In this document: one piece after another, positions 18,683 through 26,863 of the stretch
Position numbering within the stretch: position 1 is the stretch's first letter
How the letters are laid out: every line of letters begins with the position of its first letter
Assembly (NCBI RefSeq): GCF_900101915.1
Contig: NZ_FNAL01000006.1
Span: 1-64,000, forward strand
Reading direction: 5' to 3'
Source: Psychrobacter pacificensis
GTDB lineage: Bacteria; Pseudomonadota; Gammaproteobacteria; Pseudomonadales; Moraxellaceae
DNA: 64,000 nucleotides
Position numbers and translations under genes: made by a program
Notes under the pieces: generated by a model
What the model saw: only the letters and a program-made list of their open reading frames with translations
Databases searched by the model: none
Told to the model about the DNA's origin: nothing

Positions 18683-18687
18683 AGTTA

Positions 18688-18699
18688 CCACAGTAAATA
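18688..18699 (+). repeat. Left copy of 12-bp direct repeat flanking the ATPase island
   Basis: CCACAGTAAATA here is repeated exactly at 20875-20886 on the other side of the AT-rich two-gene island. It may mark the boundaries of an inserted segment. Confidence 0.45.
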
Positions 18700-18723
18700 G
18701 AAATTCTAAACAAGTAGAATATT

Positions 18724-20100
18724 ATGAGATTTGATTTTAAGAATTTTGGCTATATTGATGATGGATCCATAGAGCTTTCAGACCTAACTATACTTTGCGG
18801 TCCCAATAGTTCTGGCAAGACTTACACTAGCTATAGTATTTATGGTTTTCTAAAGTATTTTAGGAATTTGACAGAATTTTCTGTGTCGGATGATCTACTT
18901 GATAAACTGAGAGAGGATGGTGGCTTAGATATAGATCTAAAAGACTATACTAAAGAAACTAAATATTATATAAAAAAAGCCTCAGAGAAATTTAGCAATA
19001 CTCTGAATGATTATTTTAGTGTTCCTGAAGACGTGTTTGCACAATCGGAAATTAATTTTTCTATTGATGATCTTAAGATTGATTTAAGTAGAGAATTCAA
19101 TAGAATCGCTAAGTTCGGTAATTCTAGAAGCCTAATATTTGATAAACCTCCTTCTGAAAGTTGTTTATCGATCGTACTTGAAACTACTGACGTAAAAGTT
19201 AGCAAACTGCCCAAAAGGATTTTAAGTCAAATAATAAGTGATGCAATAGCAGACTGCCTTCTAGAAAGCGCTCTTGTTAAACCTTTCGTGGTTACTTCAG
19301 AAAGAACTGGAATAGCTTTATTTTATAAGGAGTTAGATGTTAATAAAAATAGAATAATTGAGCACCTCACAGAAAGCGATGATTTAGATCCATTTCTGTT
19401 ACTTGAGAGTATGCGCTCTAGATACGCTAAACCTATACAGGATAATATTAATGTTATTCGTGATTATGAAAACATCAATAAACAGAAAAGTTTCATTAAA
19501 AAGGACAAGAAATATAAGTATGTAACGGATGCATTGCAAGACTTACTTGGTGGTAGTTTTAAATCTATAGACAAACAAGTTGTTTATCAGCCTAAAAAGG
19601 TTAGAAATAGAGATAAGGTTAGCGTGCCAGTATATATAGCATCTTCCTCTATAAAATCATTGTTTTTGATAGATCTATACATTAACTATCTTGCTAAAGA
19701 GAAAGGATTATTAATTATTGATGAACCTGAATTAAACTTGCATCCAGATAATCAACGCAAGATGGCAGGGCTTCTAGCTAGGTTAATTAACGCTGGTATT
19801 AAAGTAATGGTCACAACTCATAGCGATTATTTAATACGAGAAATTAATAATAGAATAATGCTTAGTAATGAAATTCCTGATAAGAAAGAAATAATGTCTA
19901 AACAAAAATCTCCTAAGCTGGTCAAAGAAGATATATTGAAGCCTGAACAAGTTAAAGCATACACTATGAGCGATCATACTATAAAGGAAATTGATGTCGA
20001 TAAATATGGTATTAAATTAGATATTTTCGACTCAATTATAGACTCATCCAACAACCTATCAGATGAAATATTTTTTTCCTTAGAGAATAGTAATGATTAG
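18724..20100 (+). CDS. ABC/AAA-type ATPase (OLD/RecF-like), candidate defence gene
   Basis: A 458-residue protein beginning MRFDFKNFGYIDDGSIELSD, the usual opening of RecF/OLD-like AAA_15/AAA_21 ATPases. Walker A is GPNSSGKT (26-33), Walker B is LLIIDEPELNLHP (Asp333, Glu334) and the switch His is in TTHSDYLI (His366). A long helical insertion of about 270 residues separates the Walker A lobe from the Walker B lobe. No TOPRIM domain follows, so it is not a full OLD nuclease or GajA. Base composition is far more AT-rich than valS (17 G+C in the first 60 bases against 28 in a valS line). The stop overlaps the start of the next gene, implying translational coupling. The defence role is inference. 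Confidence 0.8.
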   Translation: MRFDFKNFGYIDDGSIELSDLTILCGPNSSGKTYTSYSIYGFLKYFRNLTEFSVSDDLLDKLREDGGLDIDLKDYTKETKYYIKKASEKFSNTLNDYFSVPEDVFAQSEINFSIDDLKIDLSREFNRIAKFGNSRSLIFDKPPSESCLSIVLETTDVKVSKLPKRILSQIISDAIADCLLESALVKPFVVTSERTGIALFYKELDVNKNRIIEHLTESDDLDPFLLLESMRSRYAKPIQDNINVIRDYENINKQKSFIKKDKKYKYVTDALQDLLGGSFKSIDKQVVYQPKKVRNRDKVSVPVYIASSSIKSLFLIDLYINYLAKEKGLLIIDEPELNLHPDNQRKMAGLLARLINAGIKVMVTTHSDYLIREINNRIMLSNEIPDKKEIMSKQKSPKLVKEDILKPEQVKAYTMSDHTIKEIDVDKYGIKLDIFDSIIDSSNNLSDEIFFSLENSND

Positions 20101-20671
20101 TACTCTTGAAGAAATAATAGATCCCAATTCTCGTGTAGATATTATTGGAGAACATTCAAATTATCTAATACTAAAAGAAAAAAGTAAAGAAAGTAAGATA
20201 TCAAAGCTAGTTATAAAAAATATACCCAGTAATTGCTTTGCTTTTACGTTAGACTGTGCTGATAAAGTTAAGGGTAAGTCTTATTCTCAGCTATCTTCAT
20301 ATTTAAATGATTCTAATGATAAAGGTATCAATAAGAGCTGTGACTTAGTAATTATGTATTTTAAAGAAGATATGAAATTAGTTGAAGTTGATTTAATTGA
20401 TTTAAAGTCTGATAAAATAAAGCCCCAGAGATGTGAAAGCCAGTTAAATAACTCTGAGTTATTTATTAGGTATTTATTAGATATAATTAGATTCCACTAT
20501 TCTATAGATTTAACACCCAAGGTAAGAAAAACAATTATATTTACTGGAAGACCTAAAAAAGTACCTGTATATCGAGGTGGTGAGAAATATACTAAACCTT
20601 TAGTTTATTTGCCGTTAACTGAAAAAAATGGAAAGGCAGAAGTTTATTACAAAAAAATTGCAAGCTGTTAA
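20093..20671 (+). CDS. Small protein with PD-(D/E)xK-like motif, partner of the ATPase
   Basis: A 192-residue protein whose ATG lies inside the end of the ATPase gene (8-base overlap). The central part reads CDLVIMYF (Asp84), then a strand KLVEVDLIDLKS in which Asp103-x-Lys105 matches the (D/E)xK signature, followed by a helix with QLNNSELFIRYLLDIIRF (Gln117). This D...DxK...Q order fits a PD-(D/E)xK nuclease fold such as RecB-like or restriction-type effectors. I know no named family for it. The AT-rich composition matches the ATPase gene and differs from its neighbours. Function is inferred only. Confidence 0.7.
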   Translation: MISTLEEIIDPNSRVDIIGEHSNYLILKEKSKESKISKLVIKNIPSNCFAFTLDCADKVKGKSYSQLSSYLNDSNDKGINKSCDLVIMYFKEDMKLVEVDLIDLKSDKIKPQRCESQLNNSELFIRYLLDIIRFHYSIDLTPKVRKTIIFTGRPKKVPVYRGGEKYTKPLVYLPLTEKNGKAEVYYKKIASC

Positions 20672-20856
20672 GTTTTTTTTGATTAACATTATTATCTGCA
20701 TAATGGGTTAATTCTAGAAATATTGTAAATATACTTTTTTCAAAATGTAATATAATTGGAAATTACAATTCCAAACTATTTTTATATTCAATAATAATTA
20801 AAATACCCATGTATATAATATACAACTAGCATTTCGAGTTAATTTCCTAGATAAGT

Positions 20857-20910
20857 TTGAACTATAAAAAACCGCCACAGTAAATACGATGACGGTTTTT
20901 TATAGTTCAA
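20857..20910. terminator. Strong bidirectional terminator
   Basis: An 18-bp perfect inverted repeat, TTGAACTATAAAAAACCG and its complement, with an 18-base loop. It serves both the ATPase island (plus) and the THI5-like gene (minus). The loop contains the right copy of the 12-bp direct repeat. The AT-rich stretch 20672-20856 holds nothing else recognisable. Confidence 0.85.
20875..20886 (+). repeat. Right copy of 12-bp direct repeat flanking the ATPase island
   Basis: CCACAGTAAATA, identical to 18688-18699, lies within the loop of the terminator hairpin. Confidence 0.45.
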
Positions 20911-20932
20911 AATATATTCACTTCTAAAATGT

Positions 20933-21829
20933 CTACAACGCCCAAAGCGATTTATACTGCTCATCACTCAATGTCACGATATCGATTTCGGCTAGCATCT
21001 CGCGTAGGGCTTGCCATTTATTTGCATCAGGTGTGATTGGTGTGATCAATCTGCTAAGCGTATTATCAATAATCGCATCCATCAGCGTATCCGCCTCAGT
21101 TTTACTATAGTTGTAATACATATGGTGGGCAGTCTCTGGATCATTTTTACACAGTTCCGTCATCTGATTGGTAACTTGGATAAAGGTATCTATCGCGTCT
21201 TTCTTCGCACTATAGATCTCATCCGTCGTGAGGATTTCTAACGCCGAAAAATTCGGATAAGGGGACAGGTGCTGATCGATAAACGTAAAGTCCAACCCTT
21301 CATGAATCGCCTCAACCCCTTCAAAGTTATAAAAGCACAGCCATGCACCATCGAGACTTGGGTCTTCTTGCAGGTTTTTTATATGGTAAAAGTCTTTTTG
21401 TACAAAGCTCACATTGTCACGGCTGATAGTGAAGCCATTTTTTTTGGCATAGCGCGCTAATATCTCAAAGCCAATACGATTGGTTTTTTCTTCAGCAGCA
21501 GGGGTGCAAATGCGAATCGGTTGATTGTTTTTGAGCTTATCCATACTGGACTGCTGCATCAATATGCCGCCATCGGTCTCAAAAAAACAGCCAAGCGCAC
21601 GCAGATTCGGCGCGTAATGCTCAAACAGATGAATCGGCTCATTCACATGCAGATCGATACTTTGGTTTTGCAATTCAGCAAAGCCATCATAGTGGTCATC
21701 AGGCTCGATAATAGTGATATCTAGCCCTGCCTGCTCATATGCGCCTGTGGTCATACCCGCGATAAAGGGCAGGTGATCAGGGTTTAAGAACCATTCGAGG
21801 GTAAGGGTCAATTTGGTGGTCGGCTGCAT
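20933..21829 (-). CDS. THI5/NMT1-like protein (thiamine pyrimidine metabolism)
   Basis: A 298-residue protein with the periplasmic-binding fold of the THI5/NMT1/ThiY family (LTLTLEWFLNPDHLPFIAGM, TGAYEQAGLDITIIEP, DLHVNEPIHLFEHYAP). The start at 21829 is preceded by AAGGAAA. It has no signal peptide, so it looks cytoplasmic rather than a transporter-associated binding protein, and no transporter permease or ATPase is adjacent. The Cys-rich CCCFC motif of eukaryotic-type Thi5 HMP-P synthases is not visible; the corresponding region reads YPNFSALEIL. A TPP riboswitch upstream ties it to thiamine metabolism. The reaction, if any, is unknown. Confidence 0.82.
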   Translation of the reverse strand: MQPTTKLTLTLEWFLNPDHLPFIAGMTTGAYEQAGLDITIIEPDDHYDGFAELQNQSIDLHVNEPIHLFEHYAPNLRALGCFFETDGGILMQQSSMDKLKNNQPIRICTPAAEEKTNRIGFEILARYAKKNGFTISRDNVSFVQKDFYHIKNLQEDPSLDGAWLCFYNFEGVEAIHEGLDFTFIDQHLSPYPNFSALEILTTDEIYSAKKDAIDTFIQVTNQMTELCKNDPETAHHMYYNYSKTEADTLMDAIIDNTLSRLITPITPDANKWQALREMLAEIDIVTLSDEQYKSLWAL

Positions 21830-21990
21830 GGTTGTTTCCTTATTAATGATAGAAAACAATCAGACTGATGCTGTTTAAACAAAACAAAAAAGGCAAAACA
21901 AGAAAGGCAAAATCTCAACATGTAAGGCGCTATCAGATCAGCGCGTCAGGTAGAGATTTCTCTTATTTATAGACTGCTTAGGGTCTGTCA

Positions 21991-22090
21991 TGCTTGTTTC
22001 CTACGTCAGTGCTAACTGCTTCAGGTTCACGGGTGTGTCTCAGCGATGGTTTTAACAATCGTTACAAGGTTAAAAGCAAAGCACCCCGAC
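21991..22090 (-). promoter_or_regulatory. TPP (THI-box) riboswitch
   Basis: On the minus strand the sequence runs GTCGGGGTGC, then GCTGAGACACACCCGTGAAC, then CTGAAGCAGTTAGCACTG and CGTAGGAAACAAGC. These are the conserved THI-box elements in order: the GGGGTGC stem, CTGAGA, ACCC, GAACCTGA, the gap with GTTA and the closing GGAA. It lies about 160 bases upstream of the THI5-like gene, so that gene is expected to be repressed by thiamine pyrophosphate. Confidence 0.93.
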
Positions 22091-22162
22091 AAGGTTAAGT
22101 GGTGCTGCATTATTTTTGATCAGTACTGCTAATGGCTATTATCGATAGCTACTGCATCATCA

Positions 22163-22309
22163 TATAGTGAAACCATTATAAAAATGGTATAGCAAGATTA
22201 AACGCTATTTTTCGCAGCCTCTGGAGACGCAGTCACAGCAAGCAAGAAAAGTAGCATTTAATCGAGCGCGTTTCCTATGCTGCATCAATTTTATTGAGGT
22301 TCTACTATA
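22163..22309. mobile_element. MITE-like palindromic repeat, copy 1
   Basis: A 147-bp element with imperfect terminal inverted repeats: TATAGTGAAACCATTATAAA at one end and TATAGTAGAACCTCAATAAA reading in from the other. It is essentially identical to 34269-34415. The TA ends and TATAGT start match IS630-type termini. It lies about 70 bases upstream of the TPP riboswitch. Confidence 0.85.
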
Positions 22310-22656
22310 GACGACTTGTAAGCGGCGATGCAAGCGTACAAGGAATGACAATGAAAGGTGATGACTGACGCTCGTTAACCGCCCTTTATAACAGTTCACA
22401 TTTGTGTTGGCTTTTTATAAGCGCTTTCAATCTTATAAGCGCTTCAATCGACGTGTTAATAGAAGAGCGCAGTATTTGTCATTGGTACTTACCCAATCAC
22501 TAACCAACGATACTGATCGATAGCAAAAAGCTTGTATAAATGGACTTGTACAATTTTTGGTGATATTGCATGCTTGGTTATTCATACAAGTAGCTATGTA
22601 AATACTTTTGATGGCTACCAAAATCATTCACCGCACCGTCCATCGACATCACTTAT
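22310..22656. other. Intergenic region upstream of YbaN with a short tandem duplication
   Basis: A 347-base gap. It contains an 18/17-bp tandem duplication at 22415-22449 (TTATAAGCGCTTTCAATC followed by the same with one T missing). No gene is supported here; the short minus-strand frame at 22433-22627 has no RBS. Confidence 0.5.
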
Positions 22657-23082
22657 ATGACCCATAATAAAAAAGCGTTTTATCATAGGCCTAAGACCAA
22701 CCAATCTAGAAGTCCAATGATACGCTGGACTTTTGTGACGCTTGGTTGGGTGTTTTTTGTCTTAGGGATTATCGGTATTTTATTGCCCGTCATGCCGACT
22801 GCGCCTTTTATACTACTTGCAGCAGGCTGCTGGGCGCGTAGCTCTAAGCGCTTTCATTTTTGGCTGATCAATCACAAATACTTTGGCAAATACGTCCGTG
22901 ATTGGGAAGAAAATCATGCCGTGCCGCTTTATGCTAAGTGGCTTGCGACCATCATGATGGCGATATCGACTGCCATGTTGTTTTATCGTCTGCCCGCGGA
23001 TATGACATGGGTGGCATGGCTGGTAGCACTGGTCTGCAGCGGGGTTGCCGTCTATTTGTTTCGTCTGCCAAATGCCAAATAA
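22657..23082 (+). CDS. YbaN/DUF454 family membrane protein
   Basis: A 141-residue inner-membrane protein. The core FVLGIIGILLPVMPTAPFILLAAGCWARSSKRFHFWL, HKYFGKYVRDWEENHAVPLYAKW and two C-terminal hydrophobic helices match the YbaN (DUF454) family. The first 20 residues are basic and polar; an in-frame ATG at 22717 (MIRWTF) would give a start closer to family length. Function unknown. Confidence 0.85.
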   Translation: MTHNKKAFYHRPKTNQSRSPMIRWTFVTLGWVFFVLGIIGILLPVMPTAPFILLAAGCWARSSKRFHFWLINHKYFGKYVRDWEENHAVPLYAKWLATIMMAISTAMLFYRLPADMTWVAWLVALVCSGVAVYLFRLPNAK

Positions 23083-23311
23083 AGTCGCCAATATATAGGG
23101 CAATAGTTAAGTCCAGTTACATAAAACCTGAGATAAGGCTTGCGATACTAGGATGTTCCCCCTATAATACATCCAAGCTTAAGAGCAGTTCTGCACCAAA
23201 TCATTACCTCGTAGTATTAGTTATAATCCTTCGTTTTAATATTTATCGTTCAGTAGCTATTTGCAAGCGTTATCGGTCTATTAGACCACAAATAAATTAA
23301 ATATCAGGGTT
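23083..23311 (+). promoter_or_regulatory. Leader and promoter region of the cold-shock gene
   Basis: A 229-base gap before the csp gene. CspA-type genes usually have long structured leaders, and this length would fit one, but I cannot point to a specific cold-shock box or promoter with confidence. Confidence 0.3.
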
Positions 23312-23317
23312 ATGACT

Positions 23318-23527
23318 ATGTCAGACGTTCAAAAAGGTACAGTTAAGTGGTTCAACGAAGCTAAAGGTTTTGGTTTCATCGCTCCAGAAAACGGCGCAGA
23401 CGTTTTCGCTCATTACAGCGAAATCTCAGGCTCAGGTTTCAAAACTTTGGCTGAAGGCCAAGAAGTTGAGTTCACTGTAACTCAAGGCCAAAAAGGCCCA
23501 CAAGCACATAATATCGTTGCTATCTAA
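23318..23527 (+). CDS. CspA-family cold-shock protein
   Basis: A 69-residue single cold-shock domain protein that binds single-stranded RNA and DNA. RNP1 is KGFGFIAP and RNP2 is VFAHYSEI; the [12 protein letters not shown] opening is standard. The second ATG (23318, MSDVQKG) was chosen because AGGG lies eight bases upstream of it and only two bases from the ATG at 23312. A terminator follows at 23550. Confidence 0.95.
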   Translation: MSDVQKGTVKWFNEAKGFGFIAPENGADVFAHYSEISGSGFKTLAEGQEVEFTVTQGQKGPQAHNIVAI

Positions 23528-23549
23528 TTTTTATTAGAGCAAGATGATC

Positions 23550-23580
23550 AAAAAACGAGCTTTCGGGTTCGTTTTTTTTT
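23550..23580 (+). terminator. Terminator after the cold-shock gene
   Basis: AAAAAACGA paired with TCGTTTTTT around GCTTTCGGGT, ending in a ten-base T run. Confidence 0.85.
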
Positions 23581-23616
23581 CGTCTATGATTTGGTATTAA
23601 ATGAAACGACAGATAT

Positions 23617-23656
23617 AAAAAAGCCTCCGACTATATGGATGGTTAGAGGCATTTTT
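23617..23656 (-). terminator. Probable terminator for the YeiH transcript
   Basis: On the minus strand, ATGCCTC pairs with GAGGCTT across an 18-base loop, followed by a T6 run. It lies beyond the repeat at 23673, downstream of the YeiH gene. Confidence 0.5.
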
Positions 23657-23672
23657 GTACTGGGTACTGAGG

Positions 23673-23818
23673 TATAGTCAATCCTAAATAAAACAGATAC
23701 ATTATATATCAAGGTGGAACTGGTCTAAATTTTCCTTGCGTGCTGTGCCTACGCTGCTCGATGCTGCGAAAAATTTATCCCAGTCCCACTGTATCGTTTT
23801 TATACTGAATTCACTATA
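23673..23818. mobile_element. MITE-like palindromic repeat (second family)
   Basis: A 146-bp near-perfect palindrome. The termini are TATAGTCAATCCTAAATAAA and, from the other side, TATAGTGAATTCAGTATAAA, both followed by GATACA-like sequence. The interior arms are GTGGAACTGGTCTAAATTTT and a matching inverted copy, with a CGTGCTGTGCCTACGCTGCTC centre. A diverged relative lies at 47798-47936. The TATAGTCAAT start equals the IS630 terminus at 347. Confidence 0.8.
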
Positions 23819-23845
23819 AGTGAATAAGCGTGAGCAATTGACTTA

Positions 23846-24970
23846 TTATATAAAGCTAATACCGATATTGATCAGACCACCGCCCAGTATTAACCAGCCA
23901 AACATCACCGCTCCTAAAAACAAAGGTTTAGCGCCCGCTTGCTTAATCGCGCTTAGATGAGTAGTCAAACCTAGCGCAAACATCGCCATCGTCAGCATCA
24001 CATCATCTAACATCACCATACTTTGCTCGATACTTTTAGACATTGGTATCCAAGTATGCAATAAGACAATAGCGATAAAAATAAACGCAAACCATGGCAC
24101 TTTGACTTGCTTGACGCGGGTCATAAATGACGCTGCCTCGTTTTTACTGTCCTCATCGTCTATAACGGCATTATCTACGGGGCGATCTTTGGTTAGCGCA
24201 AATGAGAGCATAAGTAAGAAAGGCGCGAGCATCATAACGCGTATCATTTTGGTCACGACAGCGGTATCGCCAATCTCAGTATTGATTGCATTGCCTGCGA
24301 CCACGACTTGCGCCACCTCATGTACGGTTGAGCCCGTGTACACGCCATACTGCTCGGCACTGAGCCAAGGCCGTAACCAACCAAGCTGATATAAAAAAGG
24401 GTAGAGCAGCATCGCAATAGTACCAAATACCACGACCGTTGCCACAGCGATGGTGACTTTGTGGGCTTGCGCGTTGACCACTGGCTCTGCGGCGATGACG
24501 GCAGCAGCACCGCAAATACTTGCGCCTGAGCCAATCAAAATCACCGTTTCTTTATCGACTTTTAACCATCTAGTACCTAGCCAATAGGTCAGTAGAAAGG
24601 TCGACGTCAATACGAGTGCATCGGTCATAATCGCTGGCATACCAACGCTCGCAACTTGCGTCATAGTCAGCTTAAATCCATAAAACATAATCGCGAGGCG
24701 TAAAATCTGACCCTTAGCAAAGCAAACACCGCCGTTTAGACGCTCAGTGAACTTGGGATAAATGGTATTACCCAATATCATACCCAGCAAGATGGCGAGC
24801 GTTAAAGAGGATAAGCCAACGATACGCCCGTTTGACCACATATTCAAACTCGTGTTTAACCATAAGCAAAACAAACCACCGATCAGTACCACAGCCAAAC
24901 CAGCCAAGTGGCGTTGGCTTGGAATGTATTTACTCACTGAGCGACTGACTGATTTGGCTAGTGTATGCAT
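23846..24970 (-). CDS. YeiH family putative sulfate exporter (UPF0324)
   Basis: A 374-residue polytopic membrane protein of the YeiH/UPF0324 family. Recognisable parts are the LAILLGMILGN helix, the GGVCFAKGQILRLAIMFYGFKLTM segment, ILIGSGASICGAAAVIAAEPVV and GSTVHEVAQVVVAG. Family members are proposed sulfur-anion exporters. The start at 24970 fits AGGA ten bases upstream; the ATG at 24979 is too close to it. It is divergent from a LysR regulator at 25193, like the enterobacterial yeiH-yeiE pair, so that regulator likely controls it. Confidence 0.9.
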   Translation of the reverse strand: MHTLAKSVSRSVSKYIPSQRHLAGLAVVLIGGLFCLWLNTSLNMWSNGRIVGLSSLTLAILLGMILGNTIYPKFTERLNGGVCFAKGQILRLAIMFYGFKLTMTQVASVGMPAIMTDALVLTSTFLLTYWLGTRWLKVDKETVILIGSGASICGAAAVIAAEPVVNAQAHKVTIAVATVVVFGTIAMLLYPFLYQLGWLRPWLSAEQYGVYTGSTVHEVAQVVVAGNAINTEIGDTAVVTKMIRVMMLAPFLLMLSFALTKDRPVDNAVIDDEDSKNEAASFMTRVKQVKVPWFAFIFIAIVLLHTWIPMSKSIEQSMVMLDDVMLTMAMFALGLTTHLSAIKQAGAKPLFLGAVMFGWLILGGGLINIGISFI

Positions 24971-25192
24971 AAGAGGCATATCCTATTACTGATATTAAAA
25001 TAAGCATAAGCTTATGAGTAGACAGTATAAGCTGACTATATTTATAATAAAAACAGATTAATAAGATATAAACTATCGATATTTTAGGTTAGTGTTTACG
25101 GTAGAAATAGATATACCGCGCATGAGTAGCAAAAAAAGACATGTATAGCGAATAAGACAGGCTAAAAAATGACATAAGGCATCATCAATAAC

Positions 25193-26128
25193 ATGAAAAA
25201 ATCTGTACAGACATTGCCAAAGATTACACTTAAGCAGCTCGCTGTTTTTGTCAGTATTTACCAGACAGGTAGCACCAGCCGTGCCAGTGAAGAGATGCAT
25301 TTATCACAGTCGGCAGTCAGCAGTGCGCTGACAGAGCTTGAGTCTAGATTACAGATGCCATTGTTTGAGCGCGTCGGTCGCAGGCTTAATCAGCATCCCA
25401 ATGCCCATCCTATTTATATACAGGCACAGGCTATCTTGGGGCAATCGCTCACGCTTGAACATTATCACCAATATCAGGCGGGGCAGATACATATCGGGGC
25501 GAGTACCACGATTGGCAATTACGTGCTGCCATCATTGCTTGGTAAGTTATATGAGGCGCTACCAGATGCCAATGTCGATATGTATATTGCCAATACTCAG
25601 GAGGTGGTGAGTGAGGTTGAGCAGCTCAATATCGATATTGCTTTAGTAGAAGGGATGCCGCGTCCGATAGACATGAAAGCCATTGAGCAGCGCGAATGGC
25701 GAACGGATACGCTGATGATATTTGCCAAACGTGATAGTAAATGGTTAAAGAACGTCGCTACCTATAGCCAAGATGAGGGCTGCTATCAGCTGACTATTAA
25801 TCAGCTAGCACAGTTGCCGCTACTCGTACGTGAGGCAGGGTCGGGCACACGGCAGATTATCGATGAGCAGTTGCTAAAGTATCTACCTAATGCAGAAGTG
25901 GTAAAGGCCATACACCAATCAGAAGCCATCAAACATATGGTGAGTGCAGACATTGGTCTTGGCTGCCTATCACAGCACGTGATTGAGTCAGAGCTTGCAA
26001 CAGATAAGCTGGTGCAAGTAAGCGTTGCAGGAATCGATCTATCGCGGACATGGTGGCTGGTCTGGCACAAAGCCCGTCATCAAAGCCCCATTTGGCAGAC
26101 GTTTATAGATATTCTCCAACAAGATTAA
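25193..26128 (+). CDS. LysR-family transcriptional regulator (YeiE-like)
   Basis: A 311-residue LTTR. The winged helix-turn-helix is near residues 11-68 (ITLKQLAVFVSIYQTGSTSRASEEMHLSQSAVSSALTELE) and is followed by a CysB/YeiE-like effector-binding domain (GASTTIGNYVLPSLL, REAGSGTR, MVSADIGLGCLS). Its position divergent from the YeiH exporter supports a local role in sulfur-anion or stress control. The 222-base intergenic region would carry the shared operator. Confidence 0.9.
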   Translation: MKKSVQTLPKITLKQLAVFVSIYQTGSTSRASEEMHLSQSAVSSALTELESRLQMPLFERVGRRLNQHPNAHPIYIQAQAILGQSLTLEHYHQYQAGQIHIGASTTIGNYVLPSLLGKLYEALPDANVDMYIANTQEVVSEVEQLNIDIALVEGMPRPIDMKAIEQREWRTDTLMIFAKRDSKWLKNVATYSQDEGCYQLTINQLAQLPLLVREAGSGTRQIIDEQLLKYLPNAEVVKAIHQSEAIKHMVSADIGLGCLSQHVIESELATDKLVQVSVAGIDLSRTWWLVWHKARHQSPIWQTFIDILQQD

Positions 26129-26154
26129 CTGAGGTAATGTCAAAACATGAGGAA

Positions 26155-26194
26155 TAAAAAAGCGCCGTATCAATCATGATAGGGCGCTTTTTGT
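26155..26194. terminator. Bidirectional terminator
   Basis: AAAAAAGCGCC paired with GGGCGCTTTTT (GC-rich core, A and T tracts) lies between the LysR gene and the convergent universal stress gene. Confidence 0.85.
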
Positions 26195-26227
26195 TAACTG
26201 ATAATTCCATATAGCCAAAGCAAATTA

Positions 26228-26689
26228 CTACGTCGAAACCGGTTTATCAAGCCTTACTACAAAGCTGTCGCAAGGTACGTTAGGCAAGATATTATCTGCT
26301 GTCGCGCCACTGATCCATGCGGCAATACCAGTGCGCTTATGGCGACCGATGACCAACAGATCGACGTCGTGTTTATGACAGTAGCTGACAATACCTTCAC
26401 TGCTAGAGATAGCGGTAGTGACTTCTGACGTTGCCGCATTGAGCTGGTTGCGTTCAAGGAATTGCGCCAGTTTTGCCCGTGCTTCTTGGCAGCGTTCATC
26501 GTCAATTTCATCATATAGACTTGACGCAGGCACCAGCTCGTAGCCGAAGCCCACCATGGTATCTTTGACAATATGTAGTACAGACAACTTAGAACCGGGA
26601 CGGTTTTCAACGATGCGCTTGGCCTTTTGCGCGACGATATCCGCATCAGAGAGTAAGTCGGTGACCAGTAAAATATGTTCGTAACTCAT
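26228..26689 (-). CDS. Universal stress protein, UspA family
   Basis: A 153-residue single-domain Usp. The N-terminal ILLVTDLLSDADIVAQKAKRIV and C-terminal DLLVIGRHKRTGIAAWISGATADNIL match the UspA fold. The ATP-binding G-2x-G-9x-G(S/T) pattern is incomplete (GRHKR...), so it resembles the non-nucleotide-binding E. coli UspA type. RBS GAGGAAG precedes the ATG. It is a close paralogue of the gene at 26864-27325, read in the same direction. Confidence 0.92.
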   Translation of the reverse strand: MSYEHILLVTDLLSDADIVAQKAKRIVENRPGSKLSVLHIVKDTMVGFGYELVPASSLYDEIDDERCQEARAKLAQFLERNQLNAATSEVTTAISSSEGIVSYCHKHDVDLLVIGRHKRTGIAAWISGATADNILPNVPCDSFVVRLDKPVST

Positions 26690-26816
26690 AACGTCTTCCT
26701 CATGTCAGATAGTATTTACTATAGCACTACTATAGAGCGCTGTTAAGTAATGCTTGTCTATCTTTGTGACATAGACTTTGATATAGAACAACACCCGAGT
26801 GCAGCGCTAACAAATA

Positions 26817-26848
26817 ACAGGTTAACTCGAATACAGGTTAACTCGAAT
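26817..26848. repeat. Tandem duplication, 2 x 16 bp
   Basis: ACAGGTTAACTCGAAT occurs twice head-to-tail between the two universal stress genes. Confidence 0.8.
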
Positions 26849-26863
26849 GTTGAGCTAGACCCC

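Noticed and set aside
18724..20671. Assignment of the ATPase pair to Gabija, Septu or PARIS
   Set aside because: No TOPRIM after the ATPase, no UvrD-like helicase, no HNH motif and no DUF4435-like partner are visible.
22205..22399. 64-codon minus-strand frame sharing its C-terminus with one at 34311-34523
   Set aside because: The shared part is the MITE repeat itself; it is not a protein family.
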